From assembly GCF_003952185.1 (NCBI RefSeq), contig NZ_RXFS01000022.1:1-64000 (forward strand): a stretch of DNA of 64,000 bases, in the 5' to 3' direction. The position numbers were made by a program, and so were the translations under genes. Below are positions 7,516 through 19,712 of this stretch, in pieces (position 1 is the stretch's first letter; each line of letters opens with the position of its first letter). A model generated the notes under the pieces. The model made no database searches, was not told where the DNA came from, and saw nothing but the letters and a program-made list of their open reading frames with translations. The DNA is from Variovorax sp. 679 (GTDB taxonomy: Bacteria > Pseudomonadota > Gammaproteobacteria > Burkholderiales > Burkholderiaceae_C).

Positions 7516-10281
7516 TCACTGCCAGCCGAAGCGCCGGATGTAGAAGCGCTTCATCGACGTCGTCAGCACCGCGTAGCCCAGCAGGATGGCCACCAGCCAT
7601 GGAAAGTAGCCCATCGGCAGCGCCTGAAGCTTGAAGTAGCCCGCCAGCGGCCCCATCGGCAGGAAGATGCCGGCGGCCATGATGAGCAGCGTCATCGCCG
7701 TCAGCGGCCAGGCCGCGCGGCTGCCGATGAACGGCAGCCTGGGCGTGCGGATCATGTGCACGATCAGCGTCTGCGTGAGCAGCCCCACCACGAACCAGCC
7801 CGACTGGAACAGCGCCTGCTGCCCCTCGGTGTTGGCGCCGAACACGTGCCACATCAGCACGAAGGTGGTGATGTCGAACAATGAGCTGATCGGCCCGAAG
7901 AACACCATGAAGCGGCCGATGTCGCCGGGGTTCCACTTCAGCGGCCGGGTCACCAGTTCCTCGTCGACGTTGTCGAAGGGAATGGCGATCTGCGAGATGT
8001 CGTACAGCAGGTTCTGCACCAGCAGTTGCAGCGGCAGCATCGGCAGAAAGGGCAGGAACGCGCTGGCCACCAGCACCGAGAACACGTTGCCGAAGTTCGA
8101 GCTGGCGGTCATGCGGATGTATTTCAGCATGTTGCTGAAGGTCTTGCGACCCTCGACCACGCCGGCCTCCAGCACCATCAGGCTCTTCTCGAGCAGGATC
8201 AGGTCGGCCGCCTCCTTGGCGATGTCCACCGCGGTGTCGACCGAGATGCCGATGTCGGCGGCGCGCAGCGCGGGTGCGTCGTTGATGCCGTCACCCATGA
8301 AGCCCACCACGTGGCCGTTGTCGCGCATGGCGCGCACCAGCCGCTCCTTGTTCAGCGGCGACAGCTTGGCGAACACGTTGTGGGTCTCCACGGCATGCGC
8401 GAGCGAGGGGTCGCTCATGCGGTCGATATGGTGGCCCAGCAGCACGCCGTCCACCTTCAGGCCGACCTGCCGGCAGACCTTGCGCGTGACCAGTTCGTTG
8501 TCGCCCGTCAGCACCTTGACGGTGACGCCGCGCCTGGCCAACGCGGTGAGCGCGGGCGCGGTCGATTCCTTCGGCGGATCGAGGAACGCCACGTAGCCGA
8601 CCAGCGTCAGGTCGGACTCGTCGGCCACCGAGTAGGCAGCCTCGGTCGAGGGCTTCTCCTTCACCGCCACGGCCACCACGCGCAGCCCCTCGTGGTTGAG
8701 CTCGCGGGTGATCTGCAGCACGCGCTCGTAGAGCAGCGCGCTCATCGGCATGTCCTGGCCGTCGACGCGCACGCGAGCACACACGCCCAGGATTTCTTCC
8801 ACGGCGCCCTTGCAGATCAGCTCGTGGTGGTCCTCGCGCTCCGACACGACCACCGACATGCGCCGGCGCTCGAAGTCGAAGGGAATCTCGTCCACCTTGC
8901 GGTAGTCCTGGCGCAGGTTCAGCTCGCTCTGCAGCTCCACGTGCTTGAGCACCGCGTGGTCGAGCAGGTTCTTCAGGCCGGTCTGGTAGTAGCTGTTGAG
9001 GTAGGCGAACTTCAGCACCTCGGCCGACTGCGAGCCGAACACGTCGGTGTGGCGCTCCAGGAAGATCTAGTCCTGCGTGAGCGTGCCGGTCTTGTCGGTG
9101 CACAGCACGTCCATTGCGCCAAAGTTCTGGATCGCGTCGAGCCGCTTCACGATCACCTTCTTGCGCGACAGCAGCACGGCGCCCTTGGCCAGCGTCGAGG
9201 TCACGATCATCGGCAGCATCTCGGGCGTGAGGCCCACCGCCACCGACAGCGCGAACAAAAAGGCCTCGGTCCAGTCGCCCTTGGTGAAGCCGTTGACCAG
9301 CAGCACGATCGGCACCATCACCAGCGCGAAGCGAATGAGCAGCCAGCTCACGCTGTTGACCCCCGCCTGGAAGGCGGTGGGCGTGCGGTCCGACGCGGTG
9401 ACGCGCGTGGCCAGCGTGCCGAAGTAGGTGCGGTTGCCGGTGGCCACCACCAGCGCCACCGCCGAGCCCGAGACCACGTTGGTGCCCATGAACACGATGT
9501 TGGCCTGCTCCAGTGGACTGGCGCCACTGCCCTGGCGCTGCGCGAACTTCTCCACAGGCAGCGATTCGCCCGTCATGGCCGACTGGCTCACGAACAGGTC
9601 CTTGGCGGAAAGGATGCGGCAGTCGGCCGGGATCATGTCGCCGGCCGACAGCACGATGTGGTCGCCCGGCACCAGGTCGCGGATCGGCAGCTCCACGCGC
9701 CGGGGCGCATGGCGCGCGAGCGGCCGGGCGTCGAAGTAGCGCTCGGCCACCTCGGCCGCCTCGGTGCGCAGGTCGCGCCGGATCACCGTGGCGGTGTTGC
9801 TCACCAGCGCCTTGAGGTTCTCGGCCGCGCGGTTGGAGCGCCCCTCCTGCACGAAGCGGATGAGCGTCGACAGCACCACCATGGTGCCGATGACGATCGT
9901 GGCCTTCACGTCCTCGGTCGCGTACGACACCACCGCGAGCAGCGTCAGCAGCAGGTTGAACGGATTCTTGTAGCAGTGCCACAGGTGCATCCACCAGGGC
10001 AGCGGCTTCTCGTGGGCGACCTCGTTGGCACCGTGCTGCGCGAGACGGCGACCGGCCTCGGCGCTGCTGAGGCCGTCCTCGTGCGAATCGAGCCACACGA
10101 GCAGCGACGGGATGTCGTCGTCGGCCGCGCGGAACAGGTCGCGCGACAGGCGCTCGGGCACGGGCTGTGCGCCGCCTCGCCCGCCCTTGGACACCGTCTC
10201 CAGCATCTCGCCCCGGCCGAACAGGCGCGAGGTGTGGCGGCTGCTCAGGAAGGCCTCGAACCAGGTCTTGAAGATGTTCAT
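7516..10281 (-). pseudogene. mgtA: Mg2+-importing P-type ATPase MgtA, interrupted by an amber codon
   Basis: An open frame of 921 sense-plus-stop codons covers a full MgtA/MgtB-type P-type ATPase (family about 900 residues): actuator domain, phosphorylation motif DKTGTLTQ (D396), nucleotide domain with GDGINDAPALR, and C-terminal membrane helices. Codon 405 (9067-9069) reads TAG where relatives have Lys (QDKIFLERHTD); one base, AAG to TAG, explains it. There is no frameshift, and both halves keep normal codon use, so the lesion is recent, a sequencing error, or read through by a suppressor. Translation to the stop gives a 404-residue fragment without nucleotide domain or C-terminal helices. 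The gene overlaps the upstream 141-residue gene by 4 bp and is last in the czc operon. Confidence 0.85.
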
Positions 10282-10703
10282 CCGCGTGCTTCCGGCTGGT
10301 TGGAGGAAGGGGTCGCGACATCGCGCATCGGGCCCGCGAACGGGAAAGCCGGCGCGCTGTCCGGCGCTTCGTCGCGCCACGAGAAGGCGGCCCGCACGGG
10401 CGACGCGATGCCGCCCAGCGTCTCCAGGCGCACCAGCACCACCGGCAGCGTCGTCAGGTGCAGCGCCAGGCACTGCACCAGCCGCGTCGCGGTGCCCAGC
10501 GGCCCCTGGAACTCGCCGCTGAGCGCCCATTTCACGGGCGGCATGCCCAGCGGCTGCTCCTGCGAGCGGCGCCAGTAGAGTCGCGCATCGAAGAAGCCGC
10601 AGCGCAGCGCCTCACGCGCGGCATCGAGCGCATCGGCGTGGACGATGAGCGTCAGGCGGTGATTGAGCAGGCGGCTCACCTGCCCGGGGTCGAAATCAGC
10701 CAT
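10278..10703 (-). CDS. Hypothetical protein upstream of mgtA
   Basis: A 141-residue protein starting at 10703 behind a good AAGGAG site. No signal peptide and no clear membrane helix; the middle is moderately hydrophobic (around LALHLTTLPVVLVRLETLGG) and the C-terminus is Pro/Ala-rich and likely disordered. I do not recognise the family. It sits 17 bp after czcC and overlaps mgtA by ATGA, so it is translated with both; a role in metal transport is inferred from position only. Confidence 0.7.
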   Translation of the reverse strand: MADFDPGQVSRLLNHRLTLIVHADALDAAREALRCGFFDARLYWRRSQEQPLGMPPVKWALSGEFQGPLGTATRLVQCLALHLTTLPVVLVRLETLGGIASPVRAAFSWRDEAPDSAPAFPFAGPMRDVATPSSNQPEARG

Positions 10704-10720
10704 GGTGAATCTCCTTGAGT

Positions 10721-12048
10721 TCACAGCGCGGGGTGCAGCCCGACGCTCAGTTGAAGTTGCACGGTGGCGGTGACCAGGTCGGCCTGTGCCTGCAGGTAGG
10801 CCAGGTAGGCGTCGTCCGCCGAGCGCTGCGCGGCCAGGAACTCCAGCAGCGAGGCCTGCCCGTTGCGGTACGACAGGCGCATGCCCGACAGCACCTTGTC
10901 GGAATCGGCCAGCACCGATTCGCGGTAGCGCCGCAGGTTCTCGCGCGCGGCCAGGAACTGCGCGTAGCTGGCGCGCACCTCGGCGTCAGTCTTCAGCTCC
11001 GCGGCGCGCAGGCCCAGCATCGCCTGCGTGACGGCCGACTCGGCCTGGATGACCTCGCCCTTCTGCAGCCGCGAGAACGGCAGCGGAATCGCCACCTCGA
11101 CCGCCAGGGTGCGCGAGACCGGCGAGCCGGGCGTCTCCTTGCCGTCGCCGTCGAAGCTGCTGCGGCCCATGGGCGTGCGGCCGGCCGTCAGCTTCACGGT
11201 CGGGTTCACATAGCGGTTGGCCTGCACGAGTTCGGCGTTGACGCGGGCGTTGTCGAGGGTCGCTCGGGCAATCAGCACCTCGTCGCGCGCGTCGAGCGCC
11301 TGCCGGATCAGGGCGTCGACGTCATCGCCCGGCGCGAAGTCGGCGAAGTCGCAATCCAGCCGCGGTTGCGCGAACAGCGCGTCGAAGCGTTGCCCGAGCG
11401 GCACCGACAGGTTCAGCATCGCGGCCTGCGCATCGGCCCGCCCCTTGACCACACCGGCCTGGAACTGGTCGCGCTCGGTGCGCGACTGCAGCAGTTCCAG
11501 CCCGCCCGCGTCGCCCGCCTTGCGGCGCACCTCATTGGCCCGCACGACCTCCGAGAGCGAGCGCAGCGACGACTCCTGCCGCACCAGCGCCTCACGGGTG
11601 CGGCAGGCCTCCGCGAAGGCGGCGGCCGAATCGCTGTAGAGCTGGTGCTTGAAGCCCTCCACGTTCGCTTCGGTCAGCTTCACATTGCTCTTCGCGAGCC
11701 TGACGCGCTTGTCGCGCTTGCCGGCGGTCTCGATCTCCCATTCGAGAGCGACCGTCCGGCTGACCGGCGGCTTCAGCGCGATGGCCTTGCTGAACTCCTT
11801 CGGCCCATAGCCGAGGGTGAGCTTCGGGTCGGGCACGACGCCCGCGATCGACACGCCGGCCTCCGCGGCGGTGATCGATTCGCGCTGCGACGCGAGGTCG
11901 AGGCTGTGCTTCTCGACGGCAGCGAGGTAGCCGGCGAAATGGGCCGCTGCCGCGTCGGCTGCCGGGGCCGTGCCTTGCGCGCAGGCGATGCCCGTGTACA
12001 GCGACAGCAACGCCAGGCCGACGCCGTGCCAGTGGATGTTCCTGTTCT

Positions 12049-12052
<4 letters not shown>
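10721..12052 (-). CDS. czcC: CzcC-type outer-membrane efflux protein (TolC family)
   Basis: A 443-residue outer-membrane channel of a heavy-metal RND pump. The signal peptide ends near IACA (residue 25); the rest is two TolC-like repeats rich in helical coiled-coil segments. The start overlaps the czcA stop (ATGA), so it belongs to the czcB-czcA-czcC unit. Transcription order is B-A-C instead of the classical C-B-A. It would form the exit duct for divalent cations moved by CzcA/CzcB. No czcD, czcR or czcS is nearby. Confidence 0.88.
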
Positions 12053-15172
<3,120 letters not shown>

Positions 15173-15180
<8 letters not shown>

Positions 15181-16303
15181 TGAGGAGCACCCCTTCCTTC
15201 ACGGCGATGCGCTCGCCGGCCTGCAGCCCCGAAAGAATCTCGATGCGCTCGCCGATGACCGGCCCGACCGTGACCTTGCGCGCCTCGAAGGCGAACGGCC
15301 CTTTCTCGACGAACACCTTGGTGTAGAGACCGCTCTGCACCAGCGCCGAGGCCGGCACGGTGAGTGCCGGATGCGCGTCGCCCGAGAACACCACCTTGGC
15401 GAACATGCCGGGGCGGAAGCGCCCCTGGCGGTTGTCGACGGCCACGCGGACCTTGACGGTGCGGGTGTCTGCATCGAGCACCTCGCCGATGTATTTCACC
15501 GTGCCGTCGAAGGCCTGGTCCGGGTAGGCGCTGAGGTCGATGCGCGCCTTCTGGCCGACGCGCAGCGCGGCGATGTCCTTCTCCGACACGCTGGCGGTGA
15601 GGAACACGGTCGACAGGTCGGCCACGGTCATCACCGGTGCATTGATGTCGTTCCAGTAGCCGCCCTGCGCGCCGGTCATCTCGATCACGCGGCCGCTGAT
15701 GGGCGAGCGCAGCACGTAGTCGCGGTGCGAGCCGCCGCCGGAGCCGGCACCGAGCTGCGCGAGGCGGTTCTTCGCCACATGCGCGTCGCTGGTGGCGGCA
15801 CCGAAGGCCAACTCAGCCGCCTCGTAGTCCTTGCGCGCGGTGATGTCGGCCTCGAACAGCAGCTTCTGCCGCGCGAAGTCGCGCTGCGCCTGCCGCAGGG
15901 TGGCCTCGGCCTTGGTGGCGTCGCCGAAGGCGCTGCTGAGGTCGGCCGAGTCGAGCGTGAAGAGCGCGTCGCCGGCTTTTACCGAATCGCCCAGCGCGCG
16001 TTGCAGCCTGACGATGCGGCCGGTCACCGGCGAGGTGACCTTCACCAGCTTCTCGGGCGCGGCCTCGATGCTGCCGGGCGCGGAGATCGGCCGCTGCACC
16101 TGCTGCGATTCGACCGCCGCCACCTGCAGCGAGGCGCGCAGCGGGGAGTTCTCGGGCACGGCGATCAGGGGGCCGTCGTGCACGACGGCGCGAGCGGTAG
16201 GTGCCGGCGATGCGGCGACGGCTTCGGACGCGAGCATCCTGCCCGCGTCGCAACCGGCGAGCGTGAAGCCCGCGGCGAGCGCGGCGATGAGTGTTCTGTT
16301 CAT
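15173..16303 (-). CDS. czcB: CzcB-type periplasmic adaptor lipoprotein
   Basis: A 376-residue membrane-fusion protein joining CzcA to CzcC. Start at 16303 behind a strong AGGAGAAG site. A lipobox LAGC gives lipidated Cys18, so it is anchored in the inner membrane. Then come a biotinyl-lipoyl half motif (TSPVTGRIVRL), a coiled-coil hairpin (about 125-190), and beta-barrel and membrane-proximal domains. Its stop overlaps the czcA start by 8 bp. It lies 59 bp after the 110-residue gene, in the same direction. Confidence 0.9.
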
Positions 16304-16362
16304 GGTTCTTCTCCTGGGGATCTGGAGATCCGTTGTCCTGGTTGTGTTGATGCGTGCCGCCC

Positions 16363-16695
16363 TCACGGCCGTGCCGCGCGCGGCGGCAGGCAGAGGGACA
16401 GCAGCCGTTCGAGCAGGCCCGAGCGGGACGGCACATCGAACGCGCGGCCTCCGACCTCCACGCAGCGGCGGCGAGCCGCGCGTGTCAGGTGACGGAAGAC
16501 TTGCTCGCGCTGCCAGGCAGGCAGCGTCGAGAGCGCGTCGGCGATGACGCGCCCGGAACGGAGCGAGAGGTTGGCCGCGAAGGCGGCGGGGCCGTGGCTC
16601 TGCAGCAGTGCCTGCAGAACACGGGGACGGCGATGGGCCAGCGCGACGTGCAGCGCGCAGCCCAGGGTCTCACGGCGGTGCGAGAGGGCGAACAT
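16363..16695 (-). CDS. First structural gene of the czc-mgtA operon, unknown function
   Basis: A 110-residue basic, soluble protein. The ATG at 16695 has a GGAG site 8 nt away (16704-16707), and that site is buried in a hairpin. The middle (LHVALAHRRPRVLQALLQSHGP) looks like a helix-turn-helix-repeat segment and is faintly ankyrin-like, but I cannot assign a family. It lies 48 nt after the stop of the MDPDP leader peptide and 59 nt before czcB, so it is the direct target of the leader switch. Confidence 0.65.
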   Translation of the reverse strand: MFALSHRRETLGCALHVALAHRRPRVLQALLQSHGPAAFAANLSLRSGRVIADALSTLPAWQREQVFRHLTRAARRRCVEVGGRAFDVPSRSGLLERLLSLCLPPRAARP

Positions 16696-16698
16696 GAC

Positions 16699-16733
16699 GA
16701 GGGCTCCTGCGGCATCGGCGCGCAGGAGTCCTC
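16699..16733 (-). promoter_or_regulatory. RNA hairpin sequestering the ribosome-binding site
   Basis: In the minus-strand RNA, CTCCTGCG (16728-16721) pairs perfectly with CGCAGGAG (16711-16704) across a 9-nt loop, and GAGG/CCTC extends the stem past one C-A mismatch: 12 pairs in all. The 3' arm contains the GGAG ribosome-binding site of the gene starting at 16695. The 5' arm GAGGACTCC (16733-16725) can instead pair 8 of 9 with GGAGGCCTC (16763-16755) at the end of the leader peptide reading frame, so the two stems exclude each other. Confidence 0.6.
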
Positions 16734-16743
16734 ACGCCCGGGT

Positions 16744-16845
16744 TCAGGCGAGTCGAGGCCTCCGGGGCAGCGCCGGATGCGGGTTCATTGAATGGGTCGG
16801 AGGAATGGCGGGCGCGCGCGAGCGCCAACTAGGGTCTGGGTCCAT
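16744..16845 (-). CDS. MgtL-like leader peptide
   Basis: A 33-codon ORF with a strong GAGGAGAAG ribosome-binding site. It begins MDPDPSWRSRAP, holds nine prolines, and ends PALPRRPRLA. Salmonella/E. coli MgtL, the Mg2+-sensing leader peptide of mgtA, is [17 protein letters not shown]: the acidic-Pro-acidic-Pro start and the PLPRRxRL end both correspond. In MgtL such acidic/proline runs destabilise ribosomes when Mg2+ is low. The last codons contain the segment that can pair with the anti-ribosome-binding-site arm downstream, so translation of this ORF can set which stem forms. Regulation, not the peptide itself, is the likely function. Confidence 0.6.
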   Translation of the reverse strand: MDPDPSWRSRAPAIPPTHSMNPHPALPRRPRLA

Positions 16846-17190
16846 GGTCTTCTCCTCGGGCTCTCTCGAACCGGTTGATGCAACGGAAGCCCCGATGCAC
16901 GGACGCGCGCGCAGCCGCCGCCCGCAGGCAGACCGAAGATCGCGAACGCGATCGGGCCGCCCCGGGCGGAAGGGTGAGTGAACTGGACGTGAGGAGATGG
17001 GCGCGACACCAAGGCTCCATGGGGAGCCGGGCATCGGCAAAGGGCTGAGGTCGGCGCGGCGACCTTCAACCCGGGGAGCGGGTGTTCAGGCGGCCGGGCA
17101 GGCAACAGCGGCCATCAAGGCACGCTCTGCATCACTGCTGCAACAACTGGCACTGTCCACGCAAGGTGCTCCAAAAAACAAGATGCGCGG
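16846..17190 (-). other. Long untranslated leader of the czc-mgtA operon
   Basis: About 340 nt lie between the predicted promoter and the leader peptide. I see no convincing gene here: the minus-strand ORFs that cross it (for example the 106-codon frame ending at 16785) lack good ribosome-binding sites and have Arg/Pro-rich, shadow-like composition. The length suits a structured 5' leader of the kind seen before mgtA genes. Confidence 0.35.
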
Positions 17191-17220
17191 ATTATTGCGA
17201 TGCAGCAATGAGAGCGTCAA
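17191..17220 (-). promoter_or_regulatory. Sigma-70 promoter of the leader/czc/mgtA operon
   Basis: On the minus strand, TTGACG (17220-17215) is 18 bp from AATAAT (17196-17191), 5 of 6 matches for each hexamer, in a locally AT-rich stretch. Transcription would start near 17184. Confidence 0.5.
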
Positions 17221-17308
17221 CAAAAATTCACAACTGTTTTTGATTTGTGGTCGATGGGATGCATCGGTCTCGAAGTGGCTCTGGCCGTGGCTTCGCGAGG
17301 CATGCCTT

Positions 17309-17998
17309 TTATTTGGGCAGCGGTTCCGGCCGGCTCGTCACCACGGCCGACGTGGCCGGTCGCGTCAACCCCAGCGCGCCTTCGAGCATGCGCATGATGG
17401 TCTCGCGCGCCAGGTCGAAGTCGGCCGGCTCCAGCGCCTTCTTGCCGAGCAGCATGCGCATCTGCCACGCGAAGTCGGCATAGGTCTGCGTCATGGCCCA
17501 CAGCGTGAACAGCAGGTGCGCCACGGGCAGCGGCGCGGCATGGCCGGTGCTCATCCAGCGATGCAGCACGGCGGCTTCGGCACGGAATGCGGGTACCAGC
17601 TTGGCCTCGATGTCGTCGCCGCACTGCGGCGCCTGCGAGATGATTTCCTGCGCGAAGAGGCGCGAACCCGAGGGATGGTCGTACGAGAACTGCAGCTTCT
17701 GCGTGACGTAGCGCTCCAGCGCGGCATGCGGCTCCAGGTCAGCCGCGGCCAGGCTGTCGAGGTTGGACAGCCACGAGTCGAGCACGTCGTTGAAAACGCG
17801 CCGGTACAGCGCCTTCTTCGAGGGGAAGTAGTACAGCAGGCTCTGCTTCGATATGCCGGCCTCGGCCGCGATGTCGTCGATGGAGACGCCGCCGTAGCCC
17901 TGCAGCGCGAAGCGCTCCTGCGCGACGGCGAGGACGGCGCTCTCGATGTTCTGTCGACGGGCCTGGCGCTTGACCGCGGGTGGGCGAACGGCGCTCAT
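17309..17998 (-). CDS. rutR: RutR-like TetR-family regulator of pyrimidine catabolism
   Basis: A 229-residue repressor-type protein. The helix-turn-helix (IDDIAAEAGISKQSLLYYFPSKKALY, abbreviated here as AAEAGISKQSLLYYFPSK) is at about 40-65. The C-terminal half follows E. coli RutR (SRLFAQEI, WMSTGHAAP, YADFAWQ against RutR SRLFCMEM, WVKSGKLAP, YADFAVQ), the domain that binds uracil in that protein. A near-perfect RutR box lies in the divergent promoter at 19630-19645. The start overlaps the stop of the MocR-type gene (ATGA), so the two regulators are co-transcribed, divergent from preT. Confidence 0.85.
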   Translation of the reverse strand: MSAVRPPAVKRQARRQNIESAVLAVAQERFALQGYGGVSIDDIAAEAGISKQSLLYYFPSKKALYRRVFNDVLDSWLSNLDSLAAADLEPHAALERYVTQKLQFSYDHPSGSRLFAQEIISQAPQCGDDIEAKLVPAFRAEAAVLHRWMSTGHAAPLPVAHLLFTLWAMTQTYADFAWQMRMLLGKKALEPADFDLARETIMRMLEGALGLTRPATSAVVTSRPEPLPK

Positions 17999-19446
17999 GG
18001 GTTCTTCATCCGCGCAAGAAAGCGCACCAGCCGCTCGTCGCCGCACTGCGTGACGTTGAAGCGATACCACGCGAAGGGCTGGGGCGTGCCGCCGAAGTCG
18101 GTGGCAACCGCGAGGGGCAGGCCCTGCTTGCGCGCCTCCTGCAGCACCGCGTCGGCGGACGGCCTAGGCTCGCTGCCGGGCGGCCAGCCCGCACAGAGGA
18201 ACGGGCCACCGTCGGGCACATGGAGCGCCTGCAGGCCGGCGCCGGTCAGCAGCGACAGCGTGCGCTCGCCCGCGATCTTCAGCGCGGTGTTGAGCTTCTG
18301 CAGGAAGCGCGGGTAGCCCGCATCGGACAGCACCTCGCAGGCCACGCGCTCCTCGAACTCGCTCGGCCCCAGCGTGGTGTGCAGGCAGCGCAGCGCGGCG
18401 TCGTCGCACCAGCGCTGCGGCAGCAGCACATGGGCCAGCCGCAGCCTGGCCGACAGCGTGGTCGACACGCTGCCGATCTGCGCCACGCGCTGCAGCCCGT
18501 CCATTGCCGCGAGGCTGGGCGCCTGCAGCGGCGAGAGACTCCGCCAAGTGTCGAGTTCGACCACGCGCAGGTCGTGCCGCTCGGCCGCCTGCAGCGCCTG
18601 GTGCGCACCCTGCGGGCTCATGCAGATGCCGAGCGGGTTCGACACCGCCGTCGACACGAACAGCAGGCGCCTGCGCGCTTCGCAGGGCAGTTGCGGCGCG
18701 AAGCCGTCGAGTGCCGCGATGTCGAGGCAGCCGCCGCGCCGAGGCACTTCGAGGATGCGCCGGCCCAGCGTGAGGACCAGGTTGCGCAACTGGCGGGACG
18801 CGGGCGACTCGACCAGTACCGCGTCACCGGGCTCGGTCCACGCCTGCAGCAGGCACATGGCGGCGCCAAGGCTGCCTGCGGCCGTCATGACCTGCTGCGG
18901 CACCAGGGCGGGCAGTTCGGTGCGATGGCGCGCAGCGATCAACTCGCGCAGGCGCGTCAGGCCGAAGCCGGGCCGCGCGCCGCCGTCCCACTCGGGGGCC
19001 GTGCGTGCGACGCGACGCATCGCTTCGCGCACCAGGTCGTCGCCGCGGTACTCGGGCGGTGGCGGGCGTTCGTTGCCCTGCGATGCGTCGGCGATGCGCG
19101 GCACCGTCTCGGGCTCATCGGCCACGCGCGCGGGACGGTGCAACACGTAGTAGCCGCTGCCCGGCCGCGAAGCCAGCACGGAGCGCGCACGCAGCGCGCT
19201 GTATGACTCGGTGACGGTGAAGGTGCTGATGCCGAGCTTGCCCGCCAATGCGCGCACCGAAGGCATCTTGGTGCCGGGTGCGAGACGCCCGTCGCTCACA
19301 CGCAGTTCGACCCCAACCACCAGGCGTTGCGCCAGCCCGAGGCCGGGGGCGGCGTCGTCCATCTCGCCCATCAGGCCCTGCATCCATCCGGCGCCGGCCT
19401 GCGCCGGTTTGAGCAACGCCGTGGCGCTGCCGCGTGAACCTTGCAT
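17995..19446 (-). CDS. MocR/PdxR-type GntR regulator with degenerate aminotransferase domain
   Basis: A 483-residue protein started at 19446 behind CCAAGGAG. The N-terminal winged helix (about 35-105, MPSVRALAGKLGISTFTVTE) is GntR-type; residues about 130-470 are a fold-I aminotransferase domain. The Schiff-base lysine that binds PLP is missing: the segment reads GSVSTTLSARLRLA, with T329 where relatives have S-K-T. The D-x-Y motif is D299-T-W301, while N270 (SNPLG) is kept. It probably binds a ligand other than lysine-linked PLP, or none. It is divergent from the pyrimidine genes and precedes rutR, so it likely co-regulates them; a perfect inverted repeat at 19651-19670 is a candidate site. 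Confidence 0.85.
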   Translation of the reverse strand: MQGSRGSATALLKPAQAGAGWMQGLMGEMDDAAPGLGLAQRLVVGVELRVSDGRLAPGTKMPSVRALAGKLGISTFTVTESYSALRARSVLASRPGSGYYVLHRPARVADEPETVPRIADASQGNERPPPPEYRGDDLVREAMRRVARTAPEWDGGARPGFGLTRLRELIAARHRTELPALVPQQVMTAAGSLGAAMCLLQAWTEPGDAVLVESPASRQLRNLVLTLGRRILEVPRRGGCLDIAALDGFAPQLPCEARRRLLFVSTAVSNPLGICMSPQGAHQALQAAERHDLRVVELDTWRSLSPLQAPSLAAMDGLQRVAQIGSVSTTLSARLRLAHVLLPQRWCDDAALRCLHTTLGPSEFEERVACEVLSDAGYPRFLQKLNTALKIAGERTLSLLTGAGLQALHVPDGGPFLCAGWPPGSEPRPSADAVLQEARKQGLPLAVATDFGGTPQPFAWYRFNVTQCGDERLVRFLARMKNP

Positions 19447-19629
19447 CGCTGTGTCTCCTTGGGAACCCATGTGGCAACCATGCATGCGGCGGTGCAGGAA
19501 AGGGTTTGCCCTGAGGAACTGTGCTGGGCGGCGGACCAAACGGTGCGCCCGGCGGCGGCAAACACTTTCTCGCTTGCCGCTTCAACTGTGTATGGGCGGC
19601 ACCCCTCGTTTGCTGAATCATCGCGACAT

Positions 19630-19645
19630 TCGACCACTTGGTCAA
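19630..19645. promoter_or_regulatory. RutR operator
   Basis: TCGACCACTTGGTCAA differs at one of 14 defined positions from the E. coli RutR box TTGACCANNTGGTCAA (consensus from memory). It lies about 70 bp before preT, in the divergent promoter between the regulators and the catabolic genes. Confidence 0.7.
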
Positions 19646-19650
19646 ACTTC

Positions 19651-19670
19651 ACGAGGGCTCGATCCCTCGT
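19651..19670. promoter_or_regulatory. Perfect inverted repeat in the pre promoter
   Basis: ACGAGGG-N6-CCCTCGT, a 7-bp perfect inverted repeat 5 bp from the RutR box and 43 bp before preT. It could be the operator of the MocR-type protein or an RNA hairpin in the preT leader. Confidence 0.4.
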
Positions 19671-19712
19671 GTCGAAACAGATCCCCACCACGATCCTGGA
19701 GCCTGAACGCCC

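Noticed and set aside
16785-17105. Minus-strand ORF of 106 codons in the czc-mgtA leader
   Set aside because: No good ribosome-binding site and shadow-like composition; it overlaps the better supported leader peptide in another frame.
17221-17250. PhoP-box-like TGTTTT-N5-TGTGGT upstream of the czc-mgtA promoter
   Set aside because: Only the first half-site fits the consensus; the second matches 3 of 6, no better than chance in AT-rich DNA.
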